From Halichoerus grypus (taxonomy: Eukaryota; Chordata; Mammalia; Carnivora; Phocidae), in assembly GCF_964656455.1 (NCBI RefSeq), contig NC_135717.1, positions 12,907,775 to 12,971,774 on the forward strand: a stretch of DNA of 64,000 nt, written 5' to 3'. The translations under genes were made by a program, and so were the position numbers. The notes under the pieces were generated by a model. It saw nothing but the letters and a program-made list of their open reading frames with translations. It did no database searches and had not been told where the DNA came from. Of this stretch, positions 1-11,179 are shown piece after piece (the stretch's first letter is position 1; the number at the start of each line of letters is the position of its first letter).

Positions 1-1059
1 AAAGCGATCCTGGGTGGAGCCCCAGTGACCTATAGCATGTGGGGGTGTTTTGTAAATGATGCTTCAGTTATTTAATGCCTAGCCCGCCTGCTGAAATTTA
101 ACACAGTGACAACTTTCTCAGATGGGGCATGAAAAAAAGAAAGTGGTATTTTACAACCTGAGAAGTTAAGCACTGAGATAGTTAGGGCCCAGCTCTCATT
201 AGCTGAATGGTAGATTTTTCTAATTAGTTCTTTCTAGTGCAATTAGCACGAAAGAGTCTAATCACCTCATGTGAAACCAGTCTAATGCTTGGAAATGAAT
301 GTCCTTGGCTTCTCTTTCAGACTGGATCTTAGGATTTTCGGTTCACCTCTTACAGAGTGGAATCTGTTAGTGTTTATTTAAAACGTGAGCACAGACCTAT
401 AGAAGGGGCAAGCAGTGGACAACTTGTTGACTCAGGGTGCAAGTCTAGCTGGACAAAGTGCTTAGAAATTTTCACTAGTTGGCACTTAATAGTGTATCAC
501 TTCAGCTAAAGAAGCTGTTTTCCTTGATGTCTTTCATTTTTTAAGTAGGAGACAAGAGCTGGGAACAGCTAGAGTTGAGCAGGGCTGCCCCTCCTGAGGG
601 ATGAAACATACTGCTCCTTGGAATCAGAATGCTCTTGGACGCCGAGGGCTGCAGTGCTTGATTTCCCAGCCTCTGCAGCCCCCTGGGTCCCCATCAGTGA
701 TTGCTAATCTGTGCATTCAGTGCTCTGTCTCTCCTCCCTCTCCCTGCCTTGGAGTGATTCTTGGGCTCATTCGTTGTTAAACTGTTCTCAAATTTCTAGT
801 GGCCATCCGTCACTTTGGATCTCTTAAGTGAGCCAGCTCTGGGTATCTCAGTTGATACTGTTCATTTTTAACTTAGGAGGGAAGCTGTAATGGCAGCTTC
901 CGGTCCTGTAGCATATAAACTATTACCCCCTTTAGAGAAGCCACTTGCTTGCAAGAAGATGGATGAGGAAATGCTTGATGTGTGCGTATTTATTATGAAC
1001 TAGGGGTAAGAATGGACATCGTTGCTCATGGGGCTGTGGAGGCTGATACGTGAGGTTCC
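1..1059. other. Unique noncoding DNA, AT-rich homeodomain-like sites
   Basis: No gene or recognisable repeat is visible. The stretch at 190 to 275 carries several TAAT-core motifs, including a CTAATTAG palindrome at 220-227, the core bound by many homeodomain proteins. Such motifs occur by chance in AT-rich DNA, so any regulatory role is inference. Confidence 0.4.
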
Positions 1060-1262
1060 GCTGTCCATGCCGTCACTGCCCCGTAGGACTTCTGTGGTAA
1101 TGGATGTGTTCTGTACCTGCCCTGTCCGGTACATAGGCACTAGCTCGTGGCTATTGAGCCCTTGAGGTGTGAGACTGAAGAAATTTTAATTTTATTTACT
1201 TTTAATTAGTTTAAATTCAGATGGGCCCATGTGGCTAATGGCTACCATATTGGGCCGGGCAG
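1060..1262 (+). mobile_element. hAT-type nonautonomous DNA transposon relic
   Basis: The block matches, from memory, the common mammalian MITE whose ends read CTGTCCA(A)TA and whose core contains GTGGCTATTGAGC. Here that core is at about 1148, followed by an AT-rich centre with TTTTAATTAGTTTAAAT. An inverted partner, GTGGCTAATGGCTACCATATTGGGC, closes it near 1255. This is a dead, internally deleted element with no transposase. I am not sure of the family name. A related copy lies at 7960-8262. Confidence 0.6.
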
Positions 1263-1949
1263 GTCCAGGCCTCTCCTCCCTCCTGCACCCTGCCCTACTG
1301 ACGCACAGCTGCACACTGACCGACAGAAAACAGGCTGCCCTCTGCGCCCTCTTGCTCTCCCTTCTCCTCGCTTTACGACCGGTCAGACTTTTCCTGGTGC
1401 TCTTAGGAGTTCAACACAAGGCATTTTCTAGGCTTGTGTTCTCTGTGGATCATTCTGTATTCTACCAAGCCAGTGTTTTCTTCTAAAGTTGGAAAAGACT
1501 TTGTAGTTTTTAAAATAGCCGAAATACTGGTTTGTTTCTGAAAGGAGAGGTGGGAGGAATCAGCCAACATAAGCTCATTTATGGAGCCTTCCAAATCTCA
1601 AAGACGGGACAGTACTAAACACCTCTCCAAACAGTATATGCAAATGGATTTTACCGACTCCCTGTGATGTTTTAATTATAGTTAATTAAAGGAAACAGAA
1701 ATGGAATATTTAATCATCTTTATCGATGATGTTTAACAAACATGTTAACTTTGCTCACGGCAGCCAGTCGTACTATCATGGACCTCTTCAGTTCACACAG
1801 ACAAGGCAAACTTAGCAAGCTGGACAGACCCGTGTTCTGAAAAGTCTGGTTCCTTCTCCCATGATTGGAAGTCTCCTCTTGTTGCTTTGGACCTGGAATT
1901 GATCTATGTAGAGGATAAAAGGGAGAACACTAAGGGTATGTGTTCAGCA
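1263..1949. other. Unique noncoding DNA
   Basis: No gene or clear repeat was seen. A TTAATTATAGTTAATTAAAGG stretch near 1670-1690 and a GTTTAACAAACATGTTAAC stretch near 1730-1748 are AT-rich and resemble HNF1/homeodomain and forkhead-type sites. This is motif resemblance only. Confidence 0.35.
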
Positions 1950-2480
1950 GAGTGCACATTCATGTACTCAGCAAACATGTATTGAAGGCCAGCTATGCGC
2001 TAGGACTTTTGGGGATGCCTAGATGGGTGGACACTACGTGTTCCTCACTAGATTGGAACCGCAAGCAACTGACACACGCACAGTTAAAGACAGTACTCTG
2101 TGGTAAATATCGTAATAGAAATAGTTACAATGTGTGTGGTGGAGTATAGAGGAGGAGGAAGAAGGAAGTGGTTTTAGGGAAGGCTCCTAAGATGGAAACA
2201 TGGAAGGGAAATTTTATATATATTCCTTTATATATATAAAATTTTGTATATATTCCTTTATATTCATATTTATAGGAATTCGGGCAGGGATGAAGGGAAG
2301 GTAGGGATTTTGTGAAGGGGGAGTGTGGTGGAGCACAGATCAGATGTGTAAAGTGACAATGTGCATCTGGGGAACTGTGTGAGGAAAGGCCTGCTGGTGT
2401 TTGGTGTGGGACTGTGACCATCCTGACAGTTGCCTATGGAAAGGTAGCCCACCATGAGGTCCAGCAAAGGGCATTCACGG
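1950..2480 (-). mobile_element. L2 LINE fragment (antisense)
   Basis: The plus strand reads as the reverse complement of an L2 3' end. It opens with a CAGCAAACATGTATTGAAGGCC segment (the L2 tail region), then a 'GGTGGACACTACGTGTTCCTCACTAG' part, then the AGGGAAGG/GAAGGG-rich portion that corresponds to the C-terminal reverse-transcriptase coding region. It is strongly decayed, with an AT-rich hairpin inside. L2 stopped moving before the placental radiation, so this is an old relic. Confidence 0.5.
2209..2272. repeat. AT-rich perfect hairpin with duplicated loop
   Basis: Two perfect 14-base inverted arms (2209-2222 and 2231-2244, AAATTTTATATATA and its complement) flank an 8-base loop, TTCCTTTA. 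The TATATATTCCTTTA unit then recurs just downstream, about 2248-2262. This looks like local slippage or duplication of an AT-rich palindrome that could extrude as a cruciform. Confidence 0.7.
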
Positions 2481-5119
2481 TGTGAGTGTTGTGGAGCATT
2501 AGAGATACTTGCTAAGTTTTAGAACCAGGATTAGGATGAGGCAAGAGAGGCACCTAAGGTACAGAACACAGAGAGAGGGGCATGAAGTTCAAGCTTGGTA
2601 CTTACACAACCCTGAGAATGATGCCTCCTTAAATTTTGTGCCCTGGGTACCTCACTTGCCTTACCCTAATCCAGGCCCTGAAACATGACTGGTTTTTCTG
2701 CAGAGCGTGGGCTCGAAAGGGAAGTGGCTGAGAATCTGAACCTAGGCAATATGGTAGACAGGGCAGAGCAGAGATTAATGAGAAATATTTACAAGGTAAA
2801 GGCAAGAAAACCTAGTGTCAGAAAAAAATATGAAGCATGAGTGAGAGGAACCTAATTGTTCTTTCACTGAATCCTAGGGATTTTCTTATTTCCTGACACT
2901 GGGTTTTTCCTAATCTCTCAGTTCCTGCCCTGTCATAGGGTCGCACCCATTTCAAGTCCAACCCTCACCTAAATGCTAAGTCTGATGCACTTGACTGTAT
3001 TTTGAGAGAAGGCCATGTAAGCTGGAGTTTTGAAAAAGCGTCTGACCTCAGATAGATCTGCTGTACTGGGTGGTGTTAACACATTCAGAGAATTGCAGTC
3101 TTCTTGGCTCTCTAAATTCAGTGACCTTATTTTAAAAGATGATCAACATGGCTTAGAACCTTTTGAGGATTAGGAGACATTTTATCAAGAATAAGCAAAG
3201 ATGACATTTGGCTAGCAGTTTCCCCACACACACACACACCCCCCTCGGCCCCTCCAAAAAAAAAAAAAAAAAAAAAACAAACCCACATTTGTTTTGGAAT
3301 GAAGCTTTTCCATTTGACAAGTTTAGAATTACCAATACTGCTTGAAACTCCCTCTTTTCTCCAAACTCTGCGATGTTTTCAGGAGGGACTCTTTTCTTCA
3401 AAGGCGTCCAAGAATAGAGTTAATTGGGAAAACATGCAAGAAAAGACATCTTGGCTCCTCAGGCCGCCTGTTGTACTCTCCCAGCATATGCTATTACTTG
3501 TCTCAGATAAGTAGACAGGTGGCTGTTTGCAAAGCAGGGTCTAATGTGCCTTTGACTCAGAGAAGTTTGGAAACAAAGCCCTCTGTACCAATAAGCCTCT
3601 CACTGCTTTGTGAAGTCTTCTGGTCTTGCCTGCCCTGTGACCTGCAACCTGGAAGAATTCGTGGAGAGCATGTGGTCTTCTATCGAGGTTTGCTCTAATA
3701 GAACTCGCACTCATCCAGCATTTATTGGGATGAGAGTCATGTCATCTCAGGGTTGGGCGAGTATGTAAAGGTCATCTGTTCCAATTTCCATCTGGAAAGT
3801 CTCCCGTACCCCTTTTCTCCAAATGGCCCCATAGACATAACCTCCTGTGACAAAGGGTTCACTGCCTCTTTAGTCGGTGTTTGCCAACCCTCAGTGATAC
3901 TTACCAGTTAGCTTCCATTTCTCCCCCATCTTCTCTTCCTTGGGAATTCCTTTAACGGTACGTCATGCTTTCCAACTTCTGTGGATGGCCTCCTCAAATC
4001 AGCCTCTCCAGAGAAACTTCCGGCTCAGCTCCTGATTGATAGAGCTCTTGGCCACTCGCCCTTTCTTCCTATGGGGAAAAGACTTGCCAGAGCAGATCCC
4101 AGGCAGCCTGACTCAGCACCCTGTGCTCCCAGGTTCTCTTCTGGCTCCAGTGCCCGGGTGGTGGCATGGGGGACGCCGAGCAGGCTGTGGGCTTGGTGAT
4201 TGTGCGGCTTGGTGCACAGCAAGACAGACCACAGTCAGCACTTGAATAATAGAATTTTCATGAGTGATTAAAGTAAAAGCCAGGATTTAGAGATTGAGCG
4301 TTGATTGTTAAAGGATAAATGATATTTGGAACATCTTACTGGATTTGATTAAAGTAAAATTCCAAAACCATCACAAAGATGATTATTTACCCATGGTACT
4401 TTAAGGACTTTTTTTTGTGGCTTAAGTCATTGGCACTTCAATGCTTAAATCTCTGTGCTCAAAACCAGAATGCAATTGATCCTTAGAAAATCAGAGGTTA
4501 GTGTTACACTGTAACATAATCAGCCTTTGAAGACAGATCTTGTTTTATGGGTTTTTTTTTTCCCTCCCATGGTGCCTAGTATCTTGCCTTATACATAATG
4601 GATACTTTGAGCCCATGGACAGAAATTATTTTATATTGCTTTAGCGGCTCTGAATTCAAGGAAGAGTTGATTTCTGAATGAAGTATATTAGCAAAGATTG
4701 CTTAAGCGCAAAAATCTCATTTCTCTTCTTAATCATCTGGATGTCAAGGCCCGGATTCCAGTCCAAGTGTCATATACTTTGCCTCTGTAAAGCTCATATT
4801 TTCTGGAAAGGAAACCAAATATGAAATAATAGCAAGCACTGGGACAGGGCTGCATGTCCTCTTCTGGCCACTAGCAAAAGTTGGATGAAGGGTAAGAGGG
4901 AGCTGATGGGGCTAGATCAGGGTTTGTGGTTGAAAGATGGCAAACTTGGGATTTAAGCTCATAGTCAGTGCTAGATGCTACGGTCTCAGGACAGTAGGAG
5001 AACTGAAAGGCAAGTTGCCTGGGCCCAAATACCATAATTGGAATCGATGGGCCAAAATAGATGCAAGTTGGATGGAATTAACTGGTAAACAAGTTTTCTG
5101 GGCCTTGAAGAGACCATTT
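2481..5119. other. Unique noncoding DNA with one poly-A run
   Basis: No gene is supported. The longest open frames are about 120 codons or shorter, without family resemblance. A short CA run near 3226 leads into a C-rich piece and a run of 22 A at 3256-3277; no retroelement body precedes it. The segment at about 3740-3960 resembles an old dispersed repeat that I cannot name. Several GATTAAAGTAAAA segments lie at 4265-4360. Confidence 0.45.
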
Positions 5120-5281
5120 AGTTTTAATAGCTGTTTGTTGAGTGTCTCCTGTGTATGAGGCATGCTTCGAAGCACTTTACAAATATTTAATCCTCATAAC
5201 AACCTGTGACATAAACACTACTAATACCCCCACATAACAGATAAGAAAACTGAGGGGCAAGGATTTTAAGGAACTTACCTT
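5120..5281 (+). mobile_element. MIR SINE, left part (split by a Can-SINE)
   Basis: The order of MIR core landmarks is preserved: GTTGAGTG, GCACTTTACAAATATTTAATCCTCATAACAACC, then ACAGATAAGAAAACTGAGG. The remainder continues at 5482-5545 after the younger SINE insertion. MIR is an ancient tRNA-derived SINE mobilised by L2, so this copy predates the carnivore SINE that interrupts it. Confidence 0.85.
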
Positions 5282-5481
5282 AAACATCAAGATTCCTTTT
5301 TTTTTTTTTAAAGATTTTATTTATCTGTTTGAGACAGAGAGAGAGCACAAGCGGGGAGGAGGGTCAGAGGGAGAGGGAGAAGCAGACTCCCTGCTGAGCA
5401 GGGAGCCTGATGGGGGACTCGATCCCAGGACCCTGAGATCGTGACCTGAGCCACCCAGGTGCCCCCAAACATCAAGATTCC
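5282..5481 (-). mobile_element. Can-SINE with 15-bp target duplication and A-box deletion
   Basis: The insertion body spans 5297-5466 and is flanked by a perfect 15-base direct repeat, AAACATCAAGATTCC (5282-5296 and 5467-5481). The plus strand shows the reverse complement of a Can-SINE: T-rich tail, AAGATTTTATTTATCTG, a purine-rich GAGAG body, then the tRNA-derived head ending in GAGCCACCCAGGTGCC. About 25 bases that other copies in this window carry between two TGAGCC repeats are absent. That part of the tRNA-like head includes the A-box side of the internal Pol III promoter. The copy is therefore probably transcriptionally dead. Confidence 0.93.
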
Positions 5482-5545
5482 TGAGTTATGAATCTAGGCA
5501 GCCTGACTCTAGAGATCATGCTCTTAACCCCTGGACTGTGCCATT
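5482..5545 (+). mobile_element. MIR SINE, right part
   Basis: This continues the MIR interrupted by the SINE. AATCTAGGCAGCCTGACTCTAGAG and CATGCTCTTAACC match the MIR 3' portion in the right order and orientation. Confidence 0.8.
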
Positions 5546-5639
5546 AGTTTTCCAAGGTGGTTTGTCGTGGTTGTCAGGAGGCTCTGAGAACCCCGGCCCA
5601 GGACCTACACTGACCACATGGCCTGGCCAGCATCCATCA

Positions 5640-5775
5640 GTCCAGTGACTTTTTAATCTGAATCTTTACCTACCCGTACACATTCCTCTTCTAGATTATA
5701 AACTCCCTGAGTGCAGAGAGTCTGTCTTACTCATTTGTGCTCTTCAGGTTTTGTTCAGAGGAAGCCTCTGGCTTG
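5640..5775 (+). mobile_element. L2 LINE 3' end fragment
   Basis: The run TAGATTATAAACTCCCTGAGTGCAGAGAGTCTGTCTTACTCATTTGTGCTC follows the L2 3' untranslated region, whose usual text is 'TGTAAGCTCC.TGAGGGCAGGGAC'. It is a short truncated copy in sense orientation. Confidence 0.6.
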
Positions 5776-5882
5776 GTTGGTTTGTTTTCTAGATACTTCT
5801 AAACCTAAGTTATTCTGTCAGCCCCTGGGAGCTTCTTTGGTTTTTCTTGGTCCAAGATTGAGTCAACAGCAGTAAGAGGCAG

Positions 5883-6290
5883 CAGACATTTCAACAGTGT
5901 TCATCGAACATATGCTGAGCTCCTACTGTATTTCAGGCCTGAGCTCAGGAAGTAAACAGGACAGGCAGTATACCTCCTCAGAACTTCCAGTACAATAAAG
6001 AAGCAAATTAGCACATGTGTGAGAGGTGCTGTTCAGAAAAACAACAGCCAAGGCCAAGAGGCCTTGATGGAGAATAGTGGAGATGGAGGGCGGGGTGGGA
6101 CCTACTTTAGGGAGGGCAGGCCTGGAAATTCCTCCTGAGGCCGTGACATTCTAAACTGAGACAGAAAGAGACTCAGGTGAGAAGGGGAAGTCCAGAGAGG
6201 AGCACCTTCTCGGTGAAGGACACAGCGCATGCAGAGGCCCAGATGTTGGAGAGGAATTTGTTTCATCTGTTCAAGAGTGGACTGCAAAGA
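5883..6290 (-). mobile_element. L2 LINE fragment (antisense)
   Basis: The plus strand reads backwards through an L2 3' end. TTCATCGAACATATGCTGAGCTCCTACTGTAT is the tail; ATACCTCCTCAGAACTTCCAG follows. The segment AGGGAGGGCAGGCCTGG...GTGACATTCTAAACTGAGAC then corresponds to the conserved end of ORF2, and ATGCAGAGGCCCAGATG is the CTTTGCA-type motif reversed. It is decayed and noncoding. Confidence 0.7.
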
Positions 6291-7734
6291 TAGTCGTTGT
6301 GATTAGCCAGTTACTTCGTATGCATTCCCGCCACACTTGTGTTTGCCTATTTGTAGCCTGTTCTTCTTGGTTAGTGGCCCCAAATCCACCTCCCTGAGCA
6401 ATGGCCAATGTTCAGAGAGTTTCCGACTGGTTGCTCTGGAAGTAGAGCTCATCCGAGGCAGAGGCAGCTTCACCTAGCCTACAGGGCGTGGAGCTTAAGT
6501 TAACGGAGTCCTTACGTAGCCAGCCGAGTGGTGCCCGATTGTGTCCTGCTCGGTACGAGAAATCTGTCACATTCCTTATAGTCATTACATCTCTTCTCTG
6601 ACGGACTCAAAACACAAATGGAAATGAATCCAATGGGGAACAACTTTTCTTTTTTTTAGATCATCAGAAATGGTTTTTTCCTGAAATACTGTAGTTACGT
6701 CTCTTACCCAGGAGTGGTAGTTTCACCACCACATACTCAGGAGATTGCTTCAAATGCCAGCCTCGAGGGGTACACGCCCAGCCTCCTGCAGGAGGGTGGC
6801 TGAGCACCTCGGGGTTCAGTGTGCACCCAGGTGAATGGACAGACCCCACTGTAGTCTCCACGTGGATGACGCCTCGCTTGATGCAGCCTTTCTCCCCCTC
6901 CTGTGTCAGTTGAGATCTCTCTTAAGCTCCCATTTCCCTGCCATTCATAAAAGATCTGTAAATTATTTAAGAGAAAGAAACACAGCCTTTATCCCTTTGG
7001 ATTTTTCTCCTCGATCACATGAATCTTTTCTCAGAGCATGCACACATGGCCCAGACTCACTGTCAGGGGAGATGTAATGCCAGCATCTGGTGTTAATATC
7101 TATTGTTGACATTTTGGGAATGAGAACATGAGCTATTAGGGAAGATGTTTGCTTGTACCTAATTAATGTCCCGTTGTATCCCCTCTTGTTGTCAGCTCGG
7201 CCTCACCATCCTGCCTTGGCATTTTCTTTTACTGGCTAACGTTAAAAGTTAATTATTTCTCTGTTGAATGTGAAATGCCACCGTTTTTTTTAATGCTGTT
7301 CCTCAGTGTGAGTTATTAGTTATCAAAAATCAAAATGATCTGTGCAATTATCAACTCTTTACCTACAGTCAGTGTTCTTGCTAATCATTCTTCTGAAGTG
7401 TGAAAGCATTTGCTGATGTCTGGCAACATGGATCTCTCCAGCAGATGTTGGTTTCTGACTCTCCACATTCCCACCCCTGTTGAGCCTTCCTGGTGTAGAA
7501 CAGGCATGACGTCCTGGTACGGCATCCGATGGAAGCAATTGCCAAGGCAGCCACGTCTTCCAAACTCACTTTGCTTGAATCTCAAATCACTGTTAAAACT
7601 CATTTAGCAACTCCAGTAAATACAGATAGAAGTGAGGAAACCCCACGTAGAATGATGCCCTAAAAGCTTTTATAAAACACATGTCTTGGTGGGAAATTGC
7701 ACCTTTCTTTACTTGAGATAGGTCTATGAAAATA
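6291..7734. other. Unique noncoding DNA
   Basis: I see no gene, no simple repeat of note and no repeat that I can name with confidence. Base composition is mixed, with AT-rich patches at 7080-7340 that carry TTAATTA-like cores. Open frames here are at most 80 codons and overlap on both strands. Confidence 0.4.
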
Positions 7735-7950
7735 ATAGCAGAAATCATCACTAATAGTTATTGAGTGCTTTTACCTTGTGCCAGGCTTTGTTACCAGCTT
7801 TTCACATGGATTATCTAAGTTAATCCTCTCAACAACCCTGTGACATGAAATATTATTATTCCCAACTTTAAGCTGAGCAGTTTGAGGCACTAAAAACCTA
7901 AGTCACTTAGGCATAGTGTCCTGGCTGGTTGGTGGCAGGCCGGGAGTCAG
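7735..7950 (+). mobile_element. MIR SINE
   Basis: Near full-length MIR core in order: GTTATTGAGTGCTTTTACCTTGTGCCAGGC, then TTATCTAAGTTAATCCTCTCAACAACCCTGTGACATGAAATATTATTATTCCCA. The decayed 'GAGGCAC...CTAAGTCACTT' segment that follows represents the GAGGTTAAGTAACTTGCCC region. Confidence 0.88.
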
Positions 7951-7959
7951 CGTTCTGAC

Positions 7960-8262
7960 TGCCTGCAGCAGAAGCTGTCCAGGATGGCCGCCATGAGTCA
8001 CACGTGGCCCCTGAGCACTCCCGTGGGGCAAGTCCAAACTGAGATGTGCTGAATTCCCGAGACTTGGTGTAAGAACGTAGTGTTAGATAGCTCATCAATA
8101 ACGCATTCACCTGTCGAAATGATAATATTTTGAATATATTGGATTAAATGTGTTACCCAAACCAGTTCTGTTTCCTTTCAGCTCTTCAATGTGGCTACTA
8201 GAAATTTTTAAATTTCCTGCCCTGCTCGCATTGTATTTCAGTCGGAAAGGGCCAGCTGTACA
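7960..8262 (+). mobile_element. hAT-type nonautonomous DNA transposon relic
   Basis: Terminal GCTGTCCAGGATGGCCGCCATGAGTCACACGTGGC pairs with a distal AATGTGGCTACTAGAAATTTTTAAATTTCCTGCCC...GGAAAGGGCCAGCTGT end. The interior GAAATGATAATATTTTGAATATATTGG is typical of this MITE group. No transposase is present. It belongs to the same broad group as 1060-1262 and abuts the MIR just upstream. Confidence 0.62.
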
Positions 8263-8869
8263 GACATATACATACAGAGTTTCGAGGTTTCTGGATTTTT
8301 GTCCTTGCCTTACGAGTTTCTGATCCTACACTATTGAGGGAGGATGTACCAGTTCCTGATCCTCCCTGTCCTCTCGGGTCACGTCACTTCCAGAAATCCA
8401 GTGCAAAGTATAAATTCTTACATCTGAGTCTCTAGCAAGAGCCCATCTGTTGGCTCTTATCAAGGATGGAAAGATAAAACCCTGACACGTTATGCATTAA
8501 CCAGATCAGAAGGAGAGCTAATGACAGAAATGTGGCTGCTTCCTAAATGTCCTGAGAGGGTAATCCGGGCGGGCTTTTTGTTCTCCTGAGGGTGACCCCC
8601 TCCAGTGTCTTCCAGAGGGCGTCTCACAGCTCTCCTTCGAGACTTCTCCTCTACCCTCCTTGCGGGCCCTGCCCCACCCCTCTCCCCCTGGGCGTGTGCG
8701 GCTGCGTCGGCCCCTCCGTGAAGCAGTTCTGACACGACGCAGGTCTTTTTTCCTGCCTGTGAGAGCACAGTGTATAATGGCGTTGCCCTCCGCCGGGGAT
8801 CTCTGAGAAGCTTTACGGCTCTAGCAGGCACGCGGGAACCAATCGCAGGCACGAGCAGCTGATATATGA
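8263..8869. other. Unique DNA, moderately CpG-rich
   Basis: The part at about 8560-8850 has more CpG than its neighbours (for example CTGCGTCGGCCCCTCCGTG and CCTCCGCCGGGG) and a TATAAT-like stretch in between. It is too short and irregular for a typical CpG-island promoter. The 120-codon minus-strand open frame over it has low-complexity Arg/Ala-rich content and no recognisable domain. It could be a distal regulatory element or plain unique DNA. Confidence 0.35.
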
Positions 8870-11143
8870 CACTAATATAGGGTTCACTTTTATTCTCAAC
8901 CTAAAAAAAGATAGATTGTTCCAAGTTTAGACAGGCTGTAAAATCGTGTGCTTCTGGAGCCATGCTGCCCTACCCCCGGGACCACTCTAATTGCTTTACA
9001 TCTGTACAAAGGTTCCTTGTAATCGGGCTTTCTGCCTTCATTTGTCTTCTTTTCAGCCTCTTAGTAAAGACCTTAATTGGTCTTAGTGGGGCTTTTTTCA
9101 GTTAGTGCAACTGTACCTTTAGGGCTGAACAAGTACCAGACACTACCTGCGGGGAGCGGAGGGGAGATGGGAAAGACATCAATACTCCTTTACCTTTAAC
9201 AGCTTAATTAATGTGCTCAGAACAAGGAGCGGATTGAAGAAATTTCTGCTCCTCCGGGACCGTGCTGCAGGTCAGACATAACTGGGGTTAGGTGGAATTT
9301 TCTAGATTTCTTTCCTGCTTCAGTCTCTGTGAACACTCATTAGCCTCATAATTGTCTTACGGTAAACTGCTGTATCAGGTTTCAGTCCGTCCTCTTTGGA
9401 GGATCCAGTTGCTTTACATCAACAGACTGAAGTACTAGGGGAGGCATGTGCGGGGAAGTAGCCTCTAATTTCTGTTTCTTAGCTACTAATTATTTAATAA
9501 TACATTTTATTGCCTATTAAAATGTGGCATAACTTGCTTGTCAGCAAAACTAGATGGAACCTAATCATTTGAGGAGAAGGATAATTGGCACTTGTGCAGA
9601 TGGCTTTTACTGCAAGTCGGGTTTGTTAGTGCAGATCGAGTTCCTTGCCAGGTTTCGTGGTTCTGTTTGTGGGCTGGTCAGTGCTGTGAGGGGTTACTGT
9701 GTTACAGCCCAGGCGGTTAAATGTGGTATTATTGCAAATGCAGTATGTACTCAGTTATAGATCATAAAGGCTTCTGCTGTGTAGGTGCTTTTTTCCTCCT
9801 CCCCCTCCTTCACCCCTGGTTTTAAAGGACCCTAGTGAGTTTTGTACCACACTGAAAATTACCTTATGTGCTGGAAAATGCATCAGTGGAGACTTTGTTT
9901 AAACAAAGGGCGTTTTTATGATGGATAGAAGAGGCCAAAACTTCTGGATTTCCATCTAGTAAAAATTTGTGTAGGAAAATTGGACCAGTCCCAGTTCCTT
10001 GGTAGAATTTCACGAAGGTTTTCCTGTTGCTTCAAAATGACCCCTTAAGGAATGCCACATAAATTCCAGGAGATTGCCCACAGTGTTTCCCAGAGCACAT
10101 TAAAACACTGAGGGGGACACATTGTGTGTGGGATGGTTTTGGTAGCAGCATTAGTTCACTGGATCGAAGAGGGGCAAGCCCAAGTGTTTTGGCTCTGAGT
10201 GGGAGACATTGGCCAAGGTTTGGAGGAGGAGGTGCATTTGGCAAGCACTTTGGGAACATTTTGGTGGCATTGGAGTGGGTGGCAACAGTCCATGTAGGAA
10301 ATGGGAACAGTGCACGCTTGCATTCCCATCCCCAGGGTGCAGTGCTCCTTTGCCTTCGCAAGGTACGTGGGTCTGAATTCCTGCTCAGACGCGGCCTCAA
10401 TTCGTGAAAGACCACCACCCGTATTTGAAAGTCTGTCTTGTGTTCTGACCCAAACACGTCGTTTAAAACCCACAATGATGTCCATCTTTATGTGTTTCCT
10501 GGATCCCATCTTTCCATCCCTTACTACTTTGTCATTATTCTTTTGCCTTCTAGTAGAATTCCTGAGGTCTAATTGTCCCAGAACAGTATGTCTCCTGTCT
10601 GGTATCTCCCTTAGCAAATGCTTTTCTCTTCCCTTTGAAGACCTACACACTCTCCACCCTTCTCTGTGAGGTTCCAAAACCTCAGTGAAGACGTGTCTAT
10701 GTTACCAGTAAATACAGGGCTTTTTTTTTTTTTTTAAGGTGTGGAAGGGAGTATCTTAGCTTGCTACTTCAAAAAATCAGTATGAAGTAAGCCTGACGTA
10801 GATAGCTCTGCTTCTTAGGGGTTGAGCTTGGGAATTACTGTAATTTAACACCTATAATAAATGTGTTAAAAGAGGGAAGAAAGCCAGTTCTGAGGTTTTG
10901 TGTGTTATGTGAAGGTTGTGTGTTATACATTGTCATTAAATTTTCTGGAGTAAAGGCTACTGGCGAGTTGAAGACAATTTAAAAGGTGTGTGTAGGAACT
11001 GGAATATGCAGCCGTAAACTGGTTTGGGAGTTGATTTGGGAGGTGCATATCCCTTAGAACAATGTAGCGTGGAGGTTGGCAGTGACCTAGAATGTCTGTA
11101 GCCTTGGTGGTCATAGTCTACAGCCCACTCTGCGTGTTGTGCA

Positions 11144-11145
<2 letters not shown>
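8870..11145. other. Low-repeat block, candidate conserved noncoding sequence
   Basis: No repeat was recognised over 2.2 kb, apart from a short T run near 10721. The segment 8870-9760 is rich in AT homeodomain-like cores (CTAATTGCTTTACATC, TTAATTAATGTGC, CTAATTATTTAATAATACATTTTATTG). The lack of old repeats across such a block often accompanies constraint, but I cannot measure conservation here. Open frames at 10030-10680 overlap on both strands in several frames and share no family features, so I do not call a gene. Confidence 0.35.

Positions 11146-11178
<33 letters not shown>
11146..11178 (+). repeat. (GT)n microsatellite
   Basis: About 16 uninterrupted GT units, preceded by GTGCATGC. Likely polymorphic in length. 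Confidence 0.97.
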
Positions 11179-11179
<1 letters not shown>

